This document shows positions 10,535-22,130 of a stretch of DNA of 64,000 bases, in pieces; the stretch's first letter is position 1, and each line of letters starts with the position of its first letter. A program made the translations under genes and the position numbers. Location of the stretch: assembly GCA_023374045.1 (NCBI GenBank), contig CM041776.1:345277636-345341635 (forward strand), given 5' to 3'. Source of the DNA: Limonium bicolor. Lineage: Eukaryota; Streptophyta; Magnoliopsida; Caryophyllales; Plumbaginaceae. The notes under the pieces were generated by a model. The model saw only the letters and a program-made list of their open reading frames with translations, was not told where the DNA came from and ran no database searches.

Positions 10535-13500
10535 TGTAACACCCCAACTGCTAATCCCGTCATTACCTTTTAATCATCCCAAACTTCTATACAAATGCAG
10601 CGGATAATCCATACACAACGACGGGTGCTACAATGCCGTTAGCCACCCACGTGACTAACAAGGCCTACTACCAATACAGCATCGGTCTGATAGACCGGAA
10701 TAACCGAGTACAACAATACAATTCAAGCTCCAAGCCCAAACAAATGTACATGATTCTCCACTCAAACCGTACTTAAGTTTACAATCCGAGATACCGAGTT
10801 TCTAAGGTACAAATCCAAATACAAAACTCCTGACAAGCTTATACAAACTTATCAAGTGTTTAACCTCCTACCCATTTTCTCACAATACTACTTGCTTACC
10901 AAATGCATAGGGGTGTACCACTCGGTACACCGGCAATTCAAAAGGGGCTACAAGCCTTTATACAATAACACACTATCCAAGGTAATCCCTAGCTAACTAA
11001 GCACAGCAAGCTGGTCTTAACTTCGACCAAATCAGCTTCGGGTACCTGAAAAATAAAAACGGGGCCCCAAGGGGCTTAGCAAAAGCTGCATATGACTTCC
11101 GCATTCCCCGCGTACTAGCGAGGGTACGCCAACTAATTGGTCGCCAACATGCGGTTCGTTTTATACAAAATAACATGCTAAGAAAATTAAATTCACAAGC
11201 ATGCATGGCATCAATCATACAAGGCATGTCAATCCAACAAGCACAAAATTCACAATCAACAACCAAGGTTCAACCTCAATCAAACTTCACAATAGGTTAG
11301 CCCAATTACCATCCGGGTTAATCGGATGTCATTATCTCAATACTCAAGATCATCTACTCAAACAAGTCCAAGTCATCCTCAATCAATTTTCCTTCTCTTG
11401 CCAATACTCAATGTTAAGTCGGTATGACCTCCGGGCAGGGATACGGTTATCCCACCACCGGGCTTAAGGTGGTCCACTTAACCAGGTTGCTACCCATTTG
11501 ATGGGTTTGGACCGTGGAAAAGATTATAGCCAGGAATCGGTTAACAATCTCTCTTGTTACCTCATCCTCACGCGTGGCCGAAACTATATCGGGCTTCTCA
11601 AATACTCCAAATTACTCAATTCCCAATTCTCAATGTTAGAGGGTTAGATGGTTAGGGAGTTAGTGAGAAGCCAACAACATTAATCAAGCCTCCACAATCA
11701 ATCAACAATTCAATTAAGGTTATCATAACCAATCAAACAGTACTTCACTTACAATCACAACCTTCCGATTCAGCCACAACTCAACCAAGGCGTCACACTC
11801 TCAACTAGTGAGAAGTTCACATTCACATCCAAGACTTCATCCACAATCACATATATTCATGAATTATACATCTTCACATCCCAATACAATCCAACAAGTT
11901 TCTTTGCATTACAAACATAAGGAAACACAATAATTCTGATTCGTGTGTTTTATCTTGTTTAGGTGATAATATAAGGCACACAAATAAACAAGCCGAGGTA
12001 ACCTCATTAGGATACAAGGCATGAGGAAATCATACCGTTCACCATGGTCCTTGGACTCACCGACTCTCCTTCGGTGTTCGACTATTCGAATCCTATCACA
12101 TACATAGGATTGGGCGGTTAATTATCCATAATTAACCCTACTTATTACGTTTCTAACGTTTCCCGGTTTATACTTACTAATTCCTTACAAATCAAATTCA
12201 TTCGCCGAAGTTACTTACTTCTCATGACTTCTCAAGCTTGTTTATACTCCTAACGACCTTTATATGTCATTAATTAAGTCTTAATAATCTTATAATATCA
12301 TTCCCATTCAAATCCTCATCAGTACAATGCATTAAAACACATTCTGGTGAATTTTTGGGGTGGTCCGGGTTTGTGTCCGGGGTTACAAACCCGAACCAAA
12401 GCTGGAAAACGTTTTCTGCCTAATTTTTACTATGGTCCGGGTTTGTGTACCGGGATACAAACCCGGACCACACCCTGTTTTGAGTTTCTGCCATGTTTTT
12501 GGGGTGGTCCGGGTTTGTGTACCGGTTTGCAAACCCGGACCAACCCTGTTACACATTATTTTGCAGTTTTCAGCCTCTTTTCAACCCCTATTTCATACTC
12601 AATCCATTCCTAATCTTTCCACATGTAATCTAGCATGTTTTTACACCGTTTAGGCACTATAAACCTCCTTAATTCATCCCTTAAACTCATCACTCAACAT
12701 CTGATAACTTTACCCATTTTCCTCTATTAATGCTCCTAAACTAATGCTACAGATTTTTGGTTTCTTCCTTTCTTCACTAACCCAATGGTTCTTTCATTGC
12801 CTTAATTTCCATTATATTCATCCCAAGTCTTACCCAATATAACACTCCTTCCAAGTCTAGTTTCCAAGGTGATTAACTACTCATTCAAACTTCAAAACAT
12901 ACCTAGTCATCCTAGGTTCTTCCCTTACCATTTCACACTTATGTCACCTAGTTCCCAAGGAAATTTTGACAGAGTTTCCCTACAATTCTACCCATTCCCA
13001 AAGCATTATTTTCATCCCATTAAGCCTACTCAACTAGCCAAATCCACAAGGGATACTAACAACACATATATTTTTCCTGCACATTCAACATAATGATTCC
13101 ATTGTGCATAAACCTTAATACTTGGCTCTAGGCCCTTAAACATTTCATAATCAATACCAAAATACCTCCATTACTTAGTTACCATTGCAGTGGCTTACTC
13201 AATACTAAGGCAATATAATTTCTCATACTACTAGCATACAAAATCTGTACAAAGTAACTCCATTACCTTGGTGCTACTAGTTTCTTTCTTTCCTTCTTTC
13301 TCCTTTCTCCTCCTTGCTCTTTCCTTTATTCTTGCTTCTAGTTCAAAATCGGCCAAGCTTCAGCCATTATCCAAGGATACACAACAATACTAAATCAATC
13401 CCTAGCCCTTGAATTAAACCCTAGAAGTGAAGAGAATGCTTGGGGCTTTAAAGAGGGGTATTACCTTGCAACTTATAGGTGAACTTTTAGGCAGCAAAAA

Positions 13501-14433
13501 TGACATGGCTTTAGCTCCAATATTGCATACCCCAAACCGGCTGGACAAAGAGCAGCAAGAGGGTTCAACGTTTGATTTTTTTTGTAAAGGAAGAGCTAGA
13601 AAAGATGAGTTTTAAGCTTCCTTTCTTACCTTAAAACATTAAGAAGATGGTTTGGTCCTAATGGTCTCCTTTAGCCTTCAAATGGAGCTTCATCCATGGG
13701 GACCAACTTCACCATTTCCATATTTTAAAAATAGGGGAATGGTCTCCAAGAAGAGGGGAGTTCAACGGTGTAATTATTTTTTGTGTTTTGACTTTGTTTT
13801 GGCTTTGAAAATGGAAGAAGAAGAGTGGTTGTGTGGGGGAAATGTAAATCGCCATTACTGGCTTGGTGGAGGAAGAAGGGTCTGGTGAGAGAGGGAGCAA
13901 CCCGTGAGAGAAAAGAAATGGGGAGGAGAGAGAGTCAGAGAAGTGCTTTTGCACTTTATTCCGTTTTTCTTTCTTCTTTTTGTTTTCTAGTGGGTGAGAG
14001 GGTGTGAGGGCTGGAAAAATGTGACCCATATATAAGAGAGGGAGCCAGCCTTTTATTTACACAATGGAGGGGAATGTTTGGTCTATTTACAATTTACACC
14101 CCACAAGTTTCTAGTTTTTACACTATTCACTAACCGGAATCCGTTTTCCGAAATTTTCTCGTTTAATTAATTTTAATGATCCTAGACCTTCACTAATGTC
14201 TAATCATAGACATTTGATCGAGTAAAATTATTACGGGTCTATTTAACCCGCTTAAAGTCGCGTTTTCCCGGTTTCCTCAAAAAACGCGCTTTAAGGTTCG
14301 TTTGTGTTTTTAATCCGTTTTAAGGATCCGTTTTCTTCGGGATTTGTTCCCTCATGATTATCTAGGTGTAATTAAGCTTCTAAAATCTTAATTAGCCTAA
14401 TTAATCGCTGTTTTAAAATTTGGGGGTATTTCA
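10535..14433. mobile_element. Solo LTR 2 (3899 bp), inserted in LINE copy B
   Basis: Termini are TGTAACACCCC and GGGGGTATTTCA, flanked by a perfect 5-bp TSD GAAAT (10530-10534 and 14434-14438). It lies in the opposite orientation to solo LTR 1, and its ends align with that copy over long stretches, for example the CACGTGGGTGG region near 10650 and the AAAACGCGCTTTAA region near 14285. No coding region or internal terminal repeat is seen, so it is a solo LTR of the same family. It splits the ORF2 endonuclease from the RT region of copy B. Confidence 0.85.
12357..12545. repeat. Three 72-bp units, each with a hairpin, inside solo LTR 2
   Basis: Three units about 72 bp apart each carry an inverted repeat GGTCCGGGTTTGTGT...ACAAACCCGGACC (arms about 15 bp, loop 5-10 bp) near 12361, 12433 and 12506. 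The spacing is a multiple of three, so a translated frame shows a repeating GPGLC-x-G-x-QTRT pattern. I regard that as incidental and not a gene. Confidence 0.8.
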
Positions 14434-14438
14434 GAAAT

Positions 14439-17250
14439 AAATCTCTCTGGATGCAAGTATACATGGACTAGTTGAGGTGCGTTTAGCAGAATCGATAGTG
14501 CTTTCTGTGAGGTGGGTTGGGTCACACAATTTCCAAGTAAGGTGTTGAGAGGACGGCCTTGGCGAATTACGGATCACAAATTCATGTGGGTTGAATTACA
14601 AAAGCAGGATTGAGGGGCAAAACCCTTTAGAAGCTTGGACGTATGGTTAGATGATAAAAATTTTGGCCCATTTTTCCAACAATAGTGGTGTAACATTTTA
14701 TGCTCCAAAAAATGAAAAAAGTCTTGAGGAAGTGTGGAATATGGAATATTTTGGAATGATTGAAGAATGAGTGGGGAACAAACTATGGAAATGGAGAAGA
14801 TTGATGAAATCGATCAAAGATTTGGAGCGGATCAATGTCGGATGGCAGAAAAAACATGTTTGAAAGCTGAGATGTGGAATACCTTGCGTCTGGAAGAATG
14901 TTACTGGCGCCAGATGTTGAGGGAGCAGTTCCTCAAAGATGGTGACATGAACACCATATACTATCATCAGAAAGCAACTATAAATAGGAGGACAAACCAG
15001 ATTATAGCCTTGCTGATTGACGGGGGACTATCTTATAATCTAGTGGCCATCCACAATGAAGTTAGAAGATATTTCCTTGAGTTGTATAAAGAAAATCACA
15101 CCTCTCATGCGTGCCCTGTCTGTGAGGGTAGACCAATCCTCTCTCGAGCAGATCAGGAAATGCTAGTACGAATCCCCAACATAGAAGAGATAAAGGAAGT
15201 TGTATGGAAGTGTGGTTACAAGGCTCCAGGATATGATGGTTTCAATTTCAACCTATTGAAAAGGAGCTGGCATGTGGTCGGTGAGGACTTTGTGAAGGAG
15301 GTACCCAGTTTGTTCAGAGATTAGTGCTTGCCAACGACAATAAACACTACTTGGGTGACATTGATTCCCAAAGTCTCAGATGCTACAAGGCTGGAAGATT
15401 ATCGCCCCTTAAGTGTTATTGGTTGTATATATAAGGTGATCTCAAAAATCTTAGCCCAAAGACTAAGCTGTGTCGTTAGCCATCTGGTGGGTGAAACGAA
15501 AACTACCTTCATCCGAGGAAGGCACATTTTGAAGGGGCCCCTGATAGCGAACAAAGTCATAAGTTGGCTGAAAGATTGAAAACTGAAAGGGGTGATATTT
15601 AAGATAAACTTTCGTAAAGCATACGACTGTATCAATTGGAGGTTTGTTCTGTAAATGCTCGAGATGTATCAGTTCCCAGAGATGTGGAGGAAATGGATCA
15701 ATATGTGTATTTCTACCCCAATGATTGTTGTACTTATGAACGAGTCTCCTACACCAACATTTAGGCCAAAGAGTGGACTTCGTCAAGGAGACCCACTGTC
15801 ATCTTTATTGTTCATCCTCGTCGCTTAAGCCTTGAATTGGATGTTGGGCATTGCTGTTCAAGCTGGGGATCGTAGGGGAGTGATGGTGAGACCTAAGGAG
15901 ATAAAAGTGTCACACCTTTAATTCACTGATGACGCCATCATCTTTAGCTCAATGGAGGAACGGGAGCTGAAGGTTGTTAAATGTATATAGTCACACTGTT
16001 TGCGGACATGTCTGGTCTTGAGATAATTGGGGGAGATAAGTGGCTTTTGGGGTGAACCTAGATGATGGAGAGAAGGGGTGCGTTAGTAGAATCCTTGGCT
16101 ATCAAATGGTGAACTACCAAACACCTACCTGGGCCTCCCCCTCGGCGCTAATCCTCGTAGGCTGGTAGACTTGTGTTGATTAAATCTGTTCTTAACAACA
16201 TTTTAATTTATTACATGAGCTTATTTCGAATACCGAAAGGAGTGGTGACCAAAATAGATGCTATTCAAAGAAAGTTCTTATGGTCTCATGGTGTGGGTAG
16301 AGGATTGGCCCTGATGAAGTGGTGCAAGCTCACCGGGCCAAAGGTTGTAGGTGGACTGGGTATATGTGATATTGAGACTAAAAATGCAACGCTCATGTTT
16401 AAGTGGTGGTGGAAATACCACAAACCTGGGATAAACTTTAGAAGTGGTTGCATCAGTATACAATCAAGATATCAGTATCCAACGTAGAGCAATTCGAACA
16501 AGACAGGGGTATGGAAATCGATACTATTCATCAGCTCCTGGAACTCTACTGTACAGTCGACTCTGATGAACAACCTAAGGTGAATTATGAGGAACGGGGA
16601 CAGAGCTAGATTTTGGCCCGACCCCTGGGTTAACGAGTTCACGCTAAAAAACAAATTTCCAAGACTACTCTTGATTAGTGAGTCTAAAACAGCAGTTGTT
16701 AGTGAGGTTGGACTATGGACTGGAGAAAGGTGGGAGTGCAACTTCAGGTGGAGAAGGGAGTTGTTTGTATATGAAAGCAATGTCATAGGCAGGATGGTGA
16801 ATCTATTAAATGGCGCTATGATGAATGAAATGGGGAAGGATAGCTTGAGTTGGGTTGTAGGTAAGGATGGGAAGAATTCAACTGGCAATTTCTATAATGA
16901 GGCGATCAATGCTAGCCTAGAAAACCAGATATCGTGGCACAAGACTTTTTGGACAAAATGCGCACTGCCCCGTATCAAATTGTTTGTCTAGTTCCTCTTG
17001 CATAGCAGATTGGCTACTAGGGACTAGCTTCGCAAACAATCTGGCCACTATTGCCAATGTGATGTGCCCACTCTATAATCGGACAGTAGAGTTTGCAGAT
17101 CACCTATTCGTCAGTTGTGTGGAGACGCACAAGTTTTGGAGGATGATCATGAAATGGTGGAGAGTTACTGGTACATTAAATACAGAAGTAGACAACATTT
17201 TGAACACCTGGTGCGATCTCCTCCCCAGTCACAGAGCTGGAAATCTTTGA
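14439..17250 (+). pseudogene. LINE copy B ORF2, reverse transcriptase to zinc motif (broken)
   Basis: A decayed ORF2 in several frames. In order: an endonuclease tail (RPWRITDHKF, about 14550), the pre-RT region with RDG-like LKDGDMNTIYYHQKA (about 14935), RT motifs YKAPGYDGF (15220), DYRPLSVIGCIYKVISK (15400), GLRQGDPLSS (15778), and a mutated active site FTDD in place of FADD (15925). Then come the connection region (KFLWSHG, 16275; ARFWPDPWV, 16610) and a zinc-type CPLYNRTVEFADHLFVSC segment (17070). Stops at 15322, 15577, 15652 and others show loss of function. The 3'UTR runs to 17572. Confidence 0.8.
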
Positions 17251-18196
17251 AGAGCCACAATGATGTTTGTTGTCTATAACATATGGAGAACCCGGAACAA
17301 AGAATTATATTCAATGAGGTAAATCTATGCTAGGCAAAGGTCATGAAAGTGCAGGTGCTGGAATGGGGAATGAAAAACATAAGTTTTGGTGGATCGATGA
17401 GCATGCTGTTAAGTTTGAAGAATCTGAAGGATATATTATAATACGGTTGTTGTTGTACTCGTGTCGATGTTGTTTTTTGTCTTTTGCTTTATTGTTTTAT
17501 GTTCTGGACCTAAGTTGTATGGACCTTTCAGTTATTACACTACTACATCTGTAATCCTCTGATAAAAAAAATATGGCCATTAGAGATCACTCAAGGACTC
17601 ATCTCTTGCCTCTACAATTTCAACTACTAGAACTAAGCCGTCACTTCAAGATGAAGCTGGAACTCTGATAAGCTCCTATTATTTTATCCAAACAATCGGT
17701 TAGAAATTTAGGCTATGTTCGGCATGGCTGTTTTGGCAGCAGGTTTGCGCTGGCATAAATGCAGCATATTTGCTGGTAGGTTTGCACTGGCATAAATGCA
17801 GCTGTTTTGAAAACTGCTGTTTGGCAGTGCGGCATATATTTTTTTTATCAGGGGGCTACAAAGTAGCAATGTAACCATTACATGGTTGTTGCAGCAAAGG
17901 TTTACACCCTGCCAAGAAGATAACCAGCTTATACCTACACAAACAATTAATAGAAACAACAATCGATGTAGAGCCTATCACGCCTCCGCATCCGCACATC
18001 CCTTCTTTTGGAAACCAGCTCACCTATTGATAATTGGGGTTTTATTCTTAGCCTAGTTCACTCCAGAGTTTGTACTGTGGTTGCCAGAGTATCTCTTGCC
18101 CATCTGAGTATCATCCCATAAATCTGAAATTCTTTCTTCACCATTGTCCATTTCCGCCCTATTGACACCTTAGATGATAAAATACTACTCTTGAGC

Positions 18197-20354
18197 TCAT
18201 CTCTTGTGGTGTTGGTTTGACTTGTGTCCCCTTCTTAGAATGCGATCAATATTCACCAAATATTTACTTGGAAATGGATAATTGACGTGTAGTCGTTGCC
18301 CGTACTTAAAACATTTACGTGCTTCAGTTGAAGGTTTGCTGCTTATCCGTTTATCTTTTCTGGTACGGTGTTGTTGAGGGATGGATTTCTGCGTATCACT
18401 TGTTTCAGGTGAGAGCAACACATGTAGCTTGATTTCCTCTAGTGATTCTGTAATCACCGGGGTAGGTCTTCCGTTGTTTGGAATATTAAGCCAGCCAACT
18501 TTTATTCCCTGACAGACCTCTTCCTCGCCAGAGCTAAGTGATTCATCTGAGTTGGAGTAGGAGCTCTCATGGGTCGGGCTTCCTTTCCTATCAATACTTA
18601 CGACAGAGATCATACTCCCTCTTTGACTTAGCGCAGTAGTATCTGGTGGGACATATGTTCCCAGATTTGAATTGCCCGACGTTTGCATTTCCTGCTCTAT
18701 GTCTTTACTCACGGTATGAGGCTCTGAGTTTGAGGAGTCGCCTAAGCCGCCGCTGTCAGAAAAATCTTCCTGCAATTGGCTTATTATGGTGGGGGAGCTA
18801 GGTTCATGTGTTGTACTTCCCATGAATTTGAAGAGTCGTTCCACTTCTTTGACAATTATCTTATTGGTGTAGAAACGTCCCCCAATAAATAATACCGCAC
18901 ATATGTTCATGCCACAAGTAATTATCATCCTTTTATGATCTTTGGGATTTATTAATTCAACCATCCCATTAATGCCCCATCTACTAATAATCCCCACGTT
19001 GCATGCATTACTTGCATATGCAACCGTTTGATTTCTCATCTGAATGATTATGCTCCCACTTTTCATATCCCCAACAAAGACATAATTATTCTCGAGCCCT
19101 AAGCCTTTTCCTAAGACTTCCAGCTTCTTCATCCATTGGTCGTGCCTCTTCATGCACCTCACCGTACTTTGCGCCACGTCAGCTACTTGGTGGAGTATCC
19201 CGACATCCCTCACCGTCTCCCGTACCTCTTCGATGACAGCAGGGATATCGGAGTTGGTCTCCGGCCTTTGCGCCACGTCAGGTACTTGGTGAAGTATCCC
19301 AGCATCCCTCACCGTCTCCCGTTCCTCCTCGATGCCAGTGGGGATATCGGAGTTGTTCTCCGGCCTTGCCTCCTTCGGTCTTGCTCTCTCCCCCGTCTCC
19401 TCCATCCGAACCTCGATTATTCCTATTGAAGATACAACGTTGTCGAAAAGTACCTTGACCTCATCGTTTAAAATCTTGAAGCATGTTGTTTCTAATGTAA
19501 CGAACACCTCCAGACTAGTCGATAGGATGTCCATGTCTGTTTCAATCTCCAGCACCTTGCCAAATTTGCCCATAATAGATAGAACAGATGCTCTTGACCA
19601 CGCCTGAGCAGGAAGCGCTCGAACAGCAACGTTCACGACCCTACTGGATTGAGACGTCTCATCGATCCACTCCTTTACATTCCACTTTTCTCTATCCCAT
19701 TTACCTTTCTGTAAGCTTACGTAGTTCCTCCTTCTTGTGGAATATAACTATGTAGTCATATCCCGACACGCTTATCACGTGTTCTATCTCATCCGCCACT
19801 GCAAGTTCCTCTCGTACTGATTCAGCGTTGGTTTTCACCTTAGAGCGTACATTAATACTTCTATCCAGCCTAGGGATTAGAAGTCCAGAAGGTGCCAGTT
19901 TGATAGGCCCTTCAAGCGCCTCCCTCATCACTCCTTGGTCGGGCTCCAGTTCAAAAACTTCTGGGATGTCAGCTTGCTTTTGTACAGGGGGCGGCACCAC
20001 AAACGGTGGTGTGCAAGTTGTTGAAATTCTAAAGTTCCCGTTCCCCCCAGGAGGTTTCCTTTTGGGCCTTGCCGGTTGGGAGTTGATTCTCTTCCCATCT
20101 ACCCAAATGCCATTTGTTTGCATTATTGCACTCTCCGCCTGTTGACTGCTTTCGAATTCCACAAAGGCATAACGAGAGTTTGTTACTATACGCCTTTGTT
20201 TGGGCCGATACACACTGACAATTCTGCCGTAAGGGGCAAAGGTCTTCCACAATGTGCCCAGGGTTGTGGATTCATGGATTTGATCGACAAACACCGTTTT
20301 TGTTGGTTGTTGTTGAGGTACGTGCCAGTTCTCCATTGGTGCCGATGGGAACAA
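18197..20354 (-). pseudogene. LINE copy D ORF1 (RRM protein, one frameshift)
   Basis: Starts at ATG 20354 and would encode about 720 residues. The RRM is near residues 18-95 (KTVFVDQI and SRYAFVEFE as RNP2 and RNP1). A second block (VAVRALPAQAWSRASVLSIM) resembles the latter half of DUF4283-type proteins, and residues near the end carry CFKYGQRLHV plus NIDRILRRG. One frameshift near 19713 separates 20354-19701 from the remaining open frame. Otherwise it is open to the stop at 18197. A 99-bp in-frame duplication (about 19167-19365) repeats a RPE-x-NSDIP...DVAQ unit of 33 residues. There is no CCHC knuckle. It is predicted to bind LINE RNA. Confidence 0.8.
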
Positions 20355-20476
20355 CTATGAAATGTGAGTGTGGCTATGGTATCGGTCAACTTTTGTGAGG
20401 TCCTAGTTAATATTGAGCTTGTGAAAGAGGGATTAGTGTAGAGTTGTTGTAGGAATCTGGTGAAACGGAGAGGGGC

Positions 20477-20495
20477 GGGGGGGGGGGGGGGGGGG
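20477..20495 (+). repeat. G19 homopolymer in LINE D 5'UTR
   Basis: Nineteen consecutive G (C-run on the element's sense strand) in the 5'UTR of copy D. Its length in the assembly may be unreliable. Confidence 0.9.
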
Positions 20496-21406
20496 TTGCT
20501 GTGGATTTACGGCGGTCAGAGGTGACTGAGCTGTGGTTAGAGGGGTGGGAGAGGGCGGGCTACATCGTTGGCATGGTGTTTGGCAGTGCGGCATATATGC
20601 AGCATGTTTGGTTAAGTTGGTTATATGTAGTGTGTTTACTGTTTTCATATTACAATTACAATTTATTATATTACACTAAATAACTTTATTTTGTTAGTAA
20701 AATAAATTGGAAAAATTCCCAAACAATATATTACTATGAGTATTTAATTTACAATAAACAACTTGAGAAACCAAAGAAAATAAAAATATTTATATAACCA
20801 ACAAGTATGTGTATATTTATTGATTTTTTTAATTTATTAATCTATGTTGTATTAAAAATAATATATTGTAGATTTGTATTATTAATGTGGTTTATTTAAA
20901 TTTGATTAAAGAAGTAGTACTATTTTTTATAAATTATTTGAAGCATTATGTAATTTGTAACAAATAAAGGAACTTGTAAAATTTTTTTTTAAAAAAAAAT
21001 CAATAGTTACAGTAATTGTATTATAAAGTGAGTAAAGAAGCGGAAGTGAAAGCACAAAAACGAAAAAGTAGTATTTGCTGCGGGCATTTTTGTTGTCATT
21101 TATGCTGACATTTATGCTCTTTTGGCCGAACAGTAAAAACAAATAAAGGAGTCCAAAACAGCATATACTGGTACATTTATGCTGTCCATAGGAGCATGAC
21201 GAACACTACCTTATACCTTATATTGGAAGGAGACTGCAAAGCTCTTATTAACTACTTGCCAGCGAAAGTTCTTATTCATTACGTACTAGAGTTCAAAATA
21301 CTGTTTATCAAATTTTAGCATATAGACGTACTGGCTGTACATGTTGAATCTTGACATGAATTAATACATAGATCTCGTTGTTATTTAACAAACAATGAGT
21401 CTTGGC

Positions 21407-21881
21407 CAGGGGCGTCTCTGTCGTTCGAGGGGCCCTGTGCTAAATTGTTTAAATGAGGCCCCATATAAATTACTTTTAATATAAAGTATATAAAATAAAT
21501 TTTAGTTTAGTTGTGTCACAATTTTATACTTATGAATTGAATTATGACGGTGTTAAATCTTTAAAATATAAATAAACGGTTATTACAAACTAAAAAGAGT
21601 TATATTAGTCACTTTAAAAACTCATAAATTATTAAGTATTTTTTTGCCAAGAGAAAAAACAATTATATACTGATAAAATAATATATTTACTTATTCAATT
21701 TTTAAATGATAAATAATATTAAAATATAATTTATTGTTGATTTGATTGTGCAGTATTTTTTTCTCCCTAACAAATATTATATAAAACTGAAAACAAAAAT
21801 AAAAATCCTAAAATATGGGGCCCCTAAAATTTGGGGGCCCTGTTCTAATACACCACCTAAACCCCCTCATAGCCGCCCCTG
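21407..21881. mobile_element. hAT-type MITE (475 bp)
   Basis: TIRs CAGGGGCG...CGCCCCTG with a perfect 8-bp TSD GTCTTGGC (21399-21406, 21882-21889). The interior is AT-rich and non-coding. The 8-bp TSD and CAGGG-type TIR indicate the hAT superfamily. Two relatives with similar ends lie at 42387-43123 and 47242-47532. Confidence 0.85.
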
Positions 21882-21891
21882 GTCTTGGCTA

Positions 21892-22130
21892 GAAGCATGT
21901 GTAGCTATTTTTTGCTACATTTTTCATGGTACAATTTGTATAGTGTAAAAGTATATGTTTTATAAGTTTATTGTATAGTTTATAAAGTTAGTATGTATAT
22001 TTAGTACAAATTCGGAAATATCACAATTCTATGTATACATGTACATATACACCAGTACAGTTTTGAATGATCAATTGTACATATATGTAGCTATTTATAG
22101 CTACATGTGGTTGTAGCGTAGAAATTGGGT
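21892..22130. repeat. Dispersed repeat with TGTAGCTA/TAGCTACA termini
   Basis: A short AT-rich repeat beginning near GCATGTGTAGCTATTTTTTG and ending near GTAGCTATTTATAGCTACATG. Its middle (TACAATTTGTATAGTGTAAAAGTA) matches 44720-44990. It is probably a non-autonomous element of unknown class. The gap up to the LINE at 22181 holds nothing else. Confidence 0.5.

Larger units (their letters stand above)
1433..17572 (+). mobile_element. BNR-type LINE copy B, full-length, decayed, triple-interrupted
   Basis: A full-length L1-type LINE. Its pieces are 1433-2652 (5'UTR and ORF1 N-terminal half), 9276-10534 (ORF1 end and ORF2 endonuclease) and 14439-17572 (ORF2 RT, zinc motif, 3' end CTCTGATAAAAAAA). 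Removing copy C and the second solo LTR leaves about 5.6 kb, a normal plant LINE length. The 5' leader is C-rich, as in other plant L1 elements. Many stops and frameshifts show it is old and inactive. The 5' end abuts copy A's A-tail and no separate TSD is visible, which fits insertion into that A-run. Confidence 0.8.
17840..20576 (-). mobile_element. BNR-type LINE copy D (ORF1 only), young insertion
   Basis: A 2737-bp minus-strand element flanked by a perfect 22-bp TSD (17818-17839 and 20577-20598, beginning TGTTTGGCAG). It comprises a C-rich 5'UTR of about 220 bp that includes a 19-bp G/C run, a nearly intact ORF1 (20354 down to 18197), about 356 bp of non-coding sequence and an A-rich end (T-run from 17839). 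It has no ORF2. Because the 5'UTR and 3' end are both present, the lack of ORF2 is an internal deletion or a distinct half-LINE architecture and not a 5' truncation. Confidence 0.9.
17711..21210. mobile_element. Harbinger-like TIR element X, split by LINE copy D
   Basis: A non-autonomous element of about 741 bp (17711-17839 plus 20599-21210) with imperfect TIRs: left GGCTATGTTCGGCATGGCTG, right end reverse complement GGTAGTGTTCGTCATGCTCC. It is flanked by TTA on both sides (17708-17710, 21211-21213), as in PIF/Harbinger insertions. LINE copy D sits inside it. A second, more diverged copy (Y) lies at 55434-56500. It has no coding capacity. Confidence 0.7.

Noticed and set aside
12347..12613. 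Repeat protein frame (GPGLC-x-G-x-QTRT) in solo LTR 2
   Set aside because: The repeats are palindromic DNA whose 72-bp period happens to be divisible by three, and the other strand and frames are also open. It is non-coding LTR.
13709..14029. Open frames on both strands near the end of solo LTR 2
   Set aside because: Purine/pyrimidine-rich LTR sequence without conserved motifs, not shared as an open frame with solo LTR 1.
4092..14433. The two ~4-kb insertions as DNA transposons with inverted ends (TGTAACACCCC versus TGAAATACCCC)
   Set aside because: The inverted similarity is only about 11 bp and imperfect. TG...CA ends with perfect 5-bp target duplications fit LTRs, and no transposase is present.
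20477..20495. G19 run as a G-quadruplex regulator
   Set aside because: It is a homopolymer in a LINE 5'UTR whose length may be a sequencing artefact. No evidence for function.
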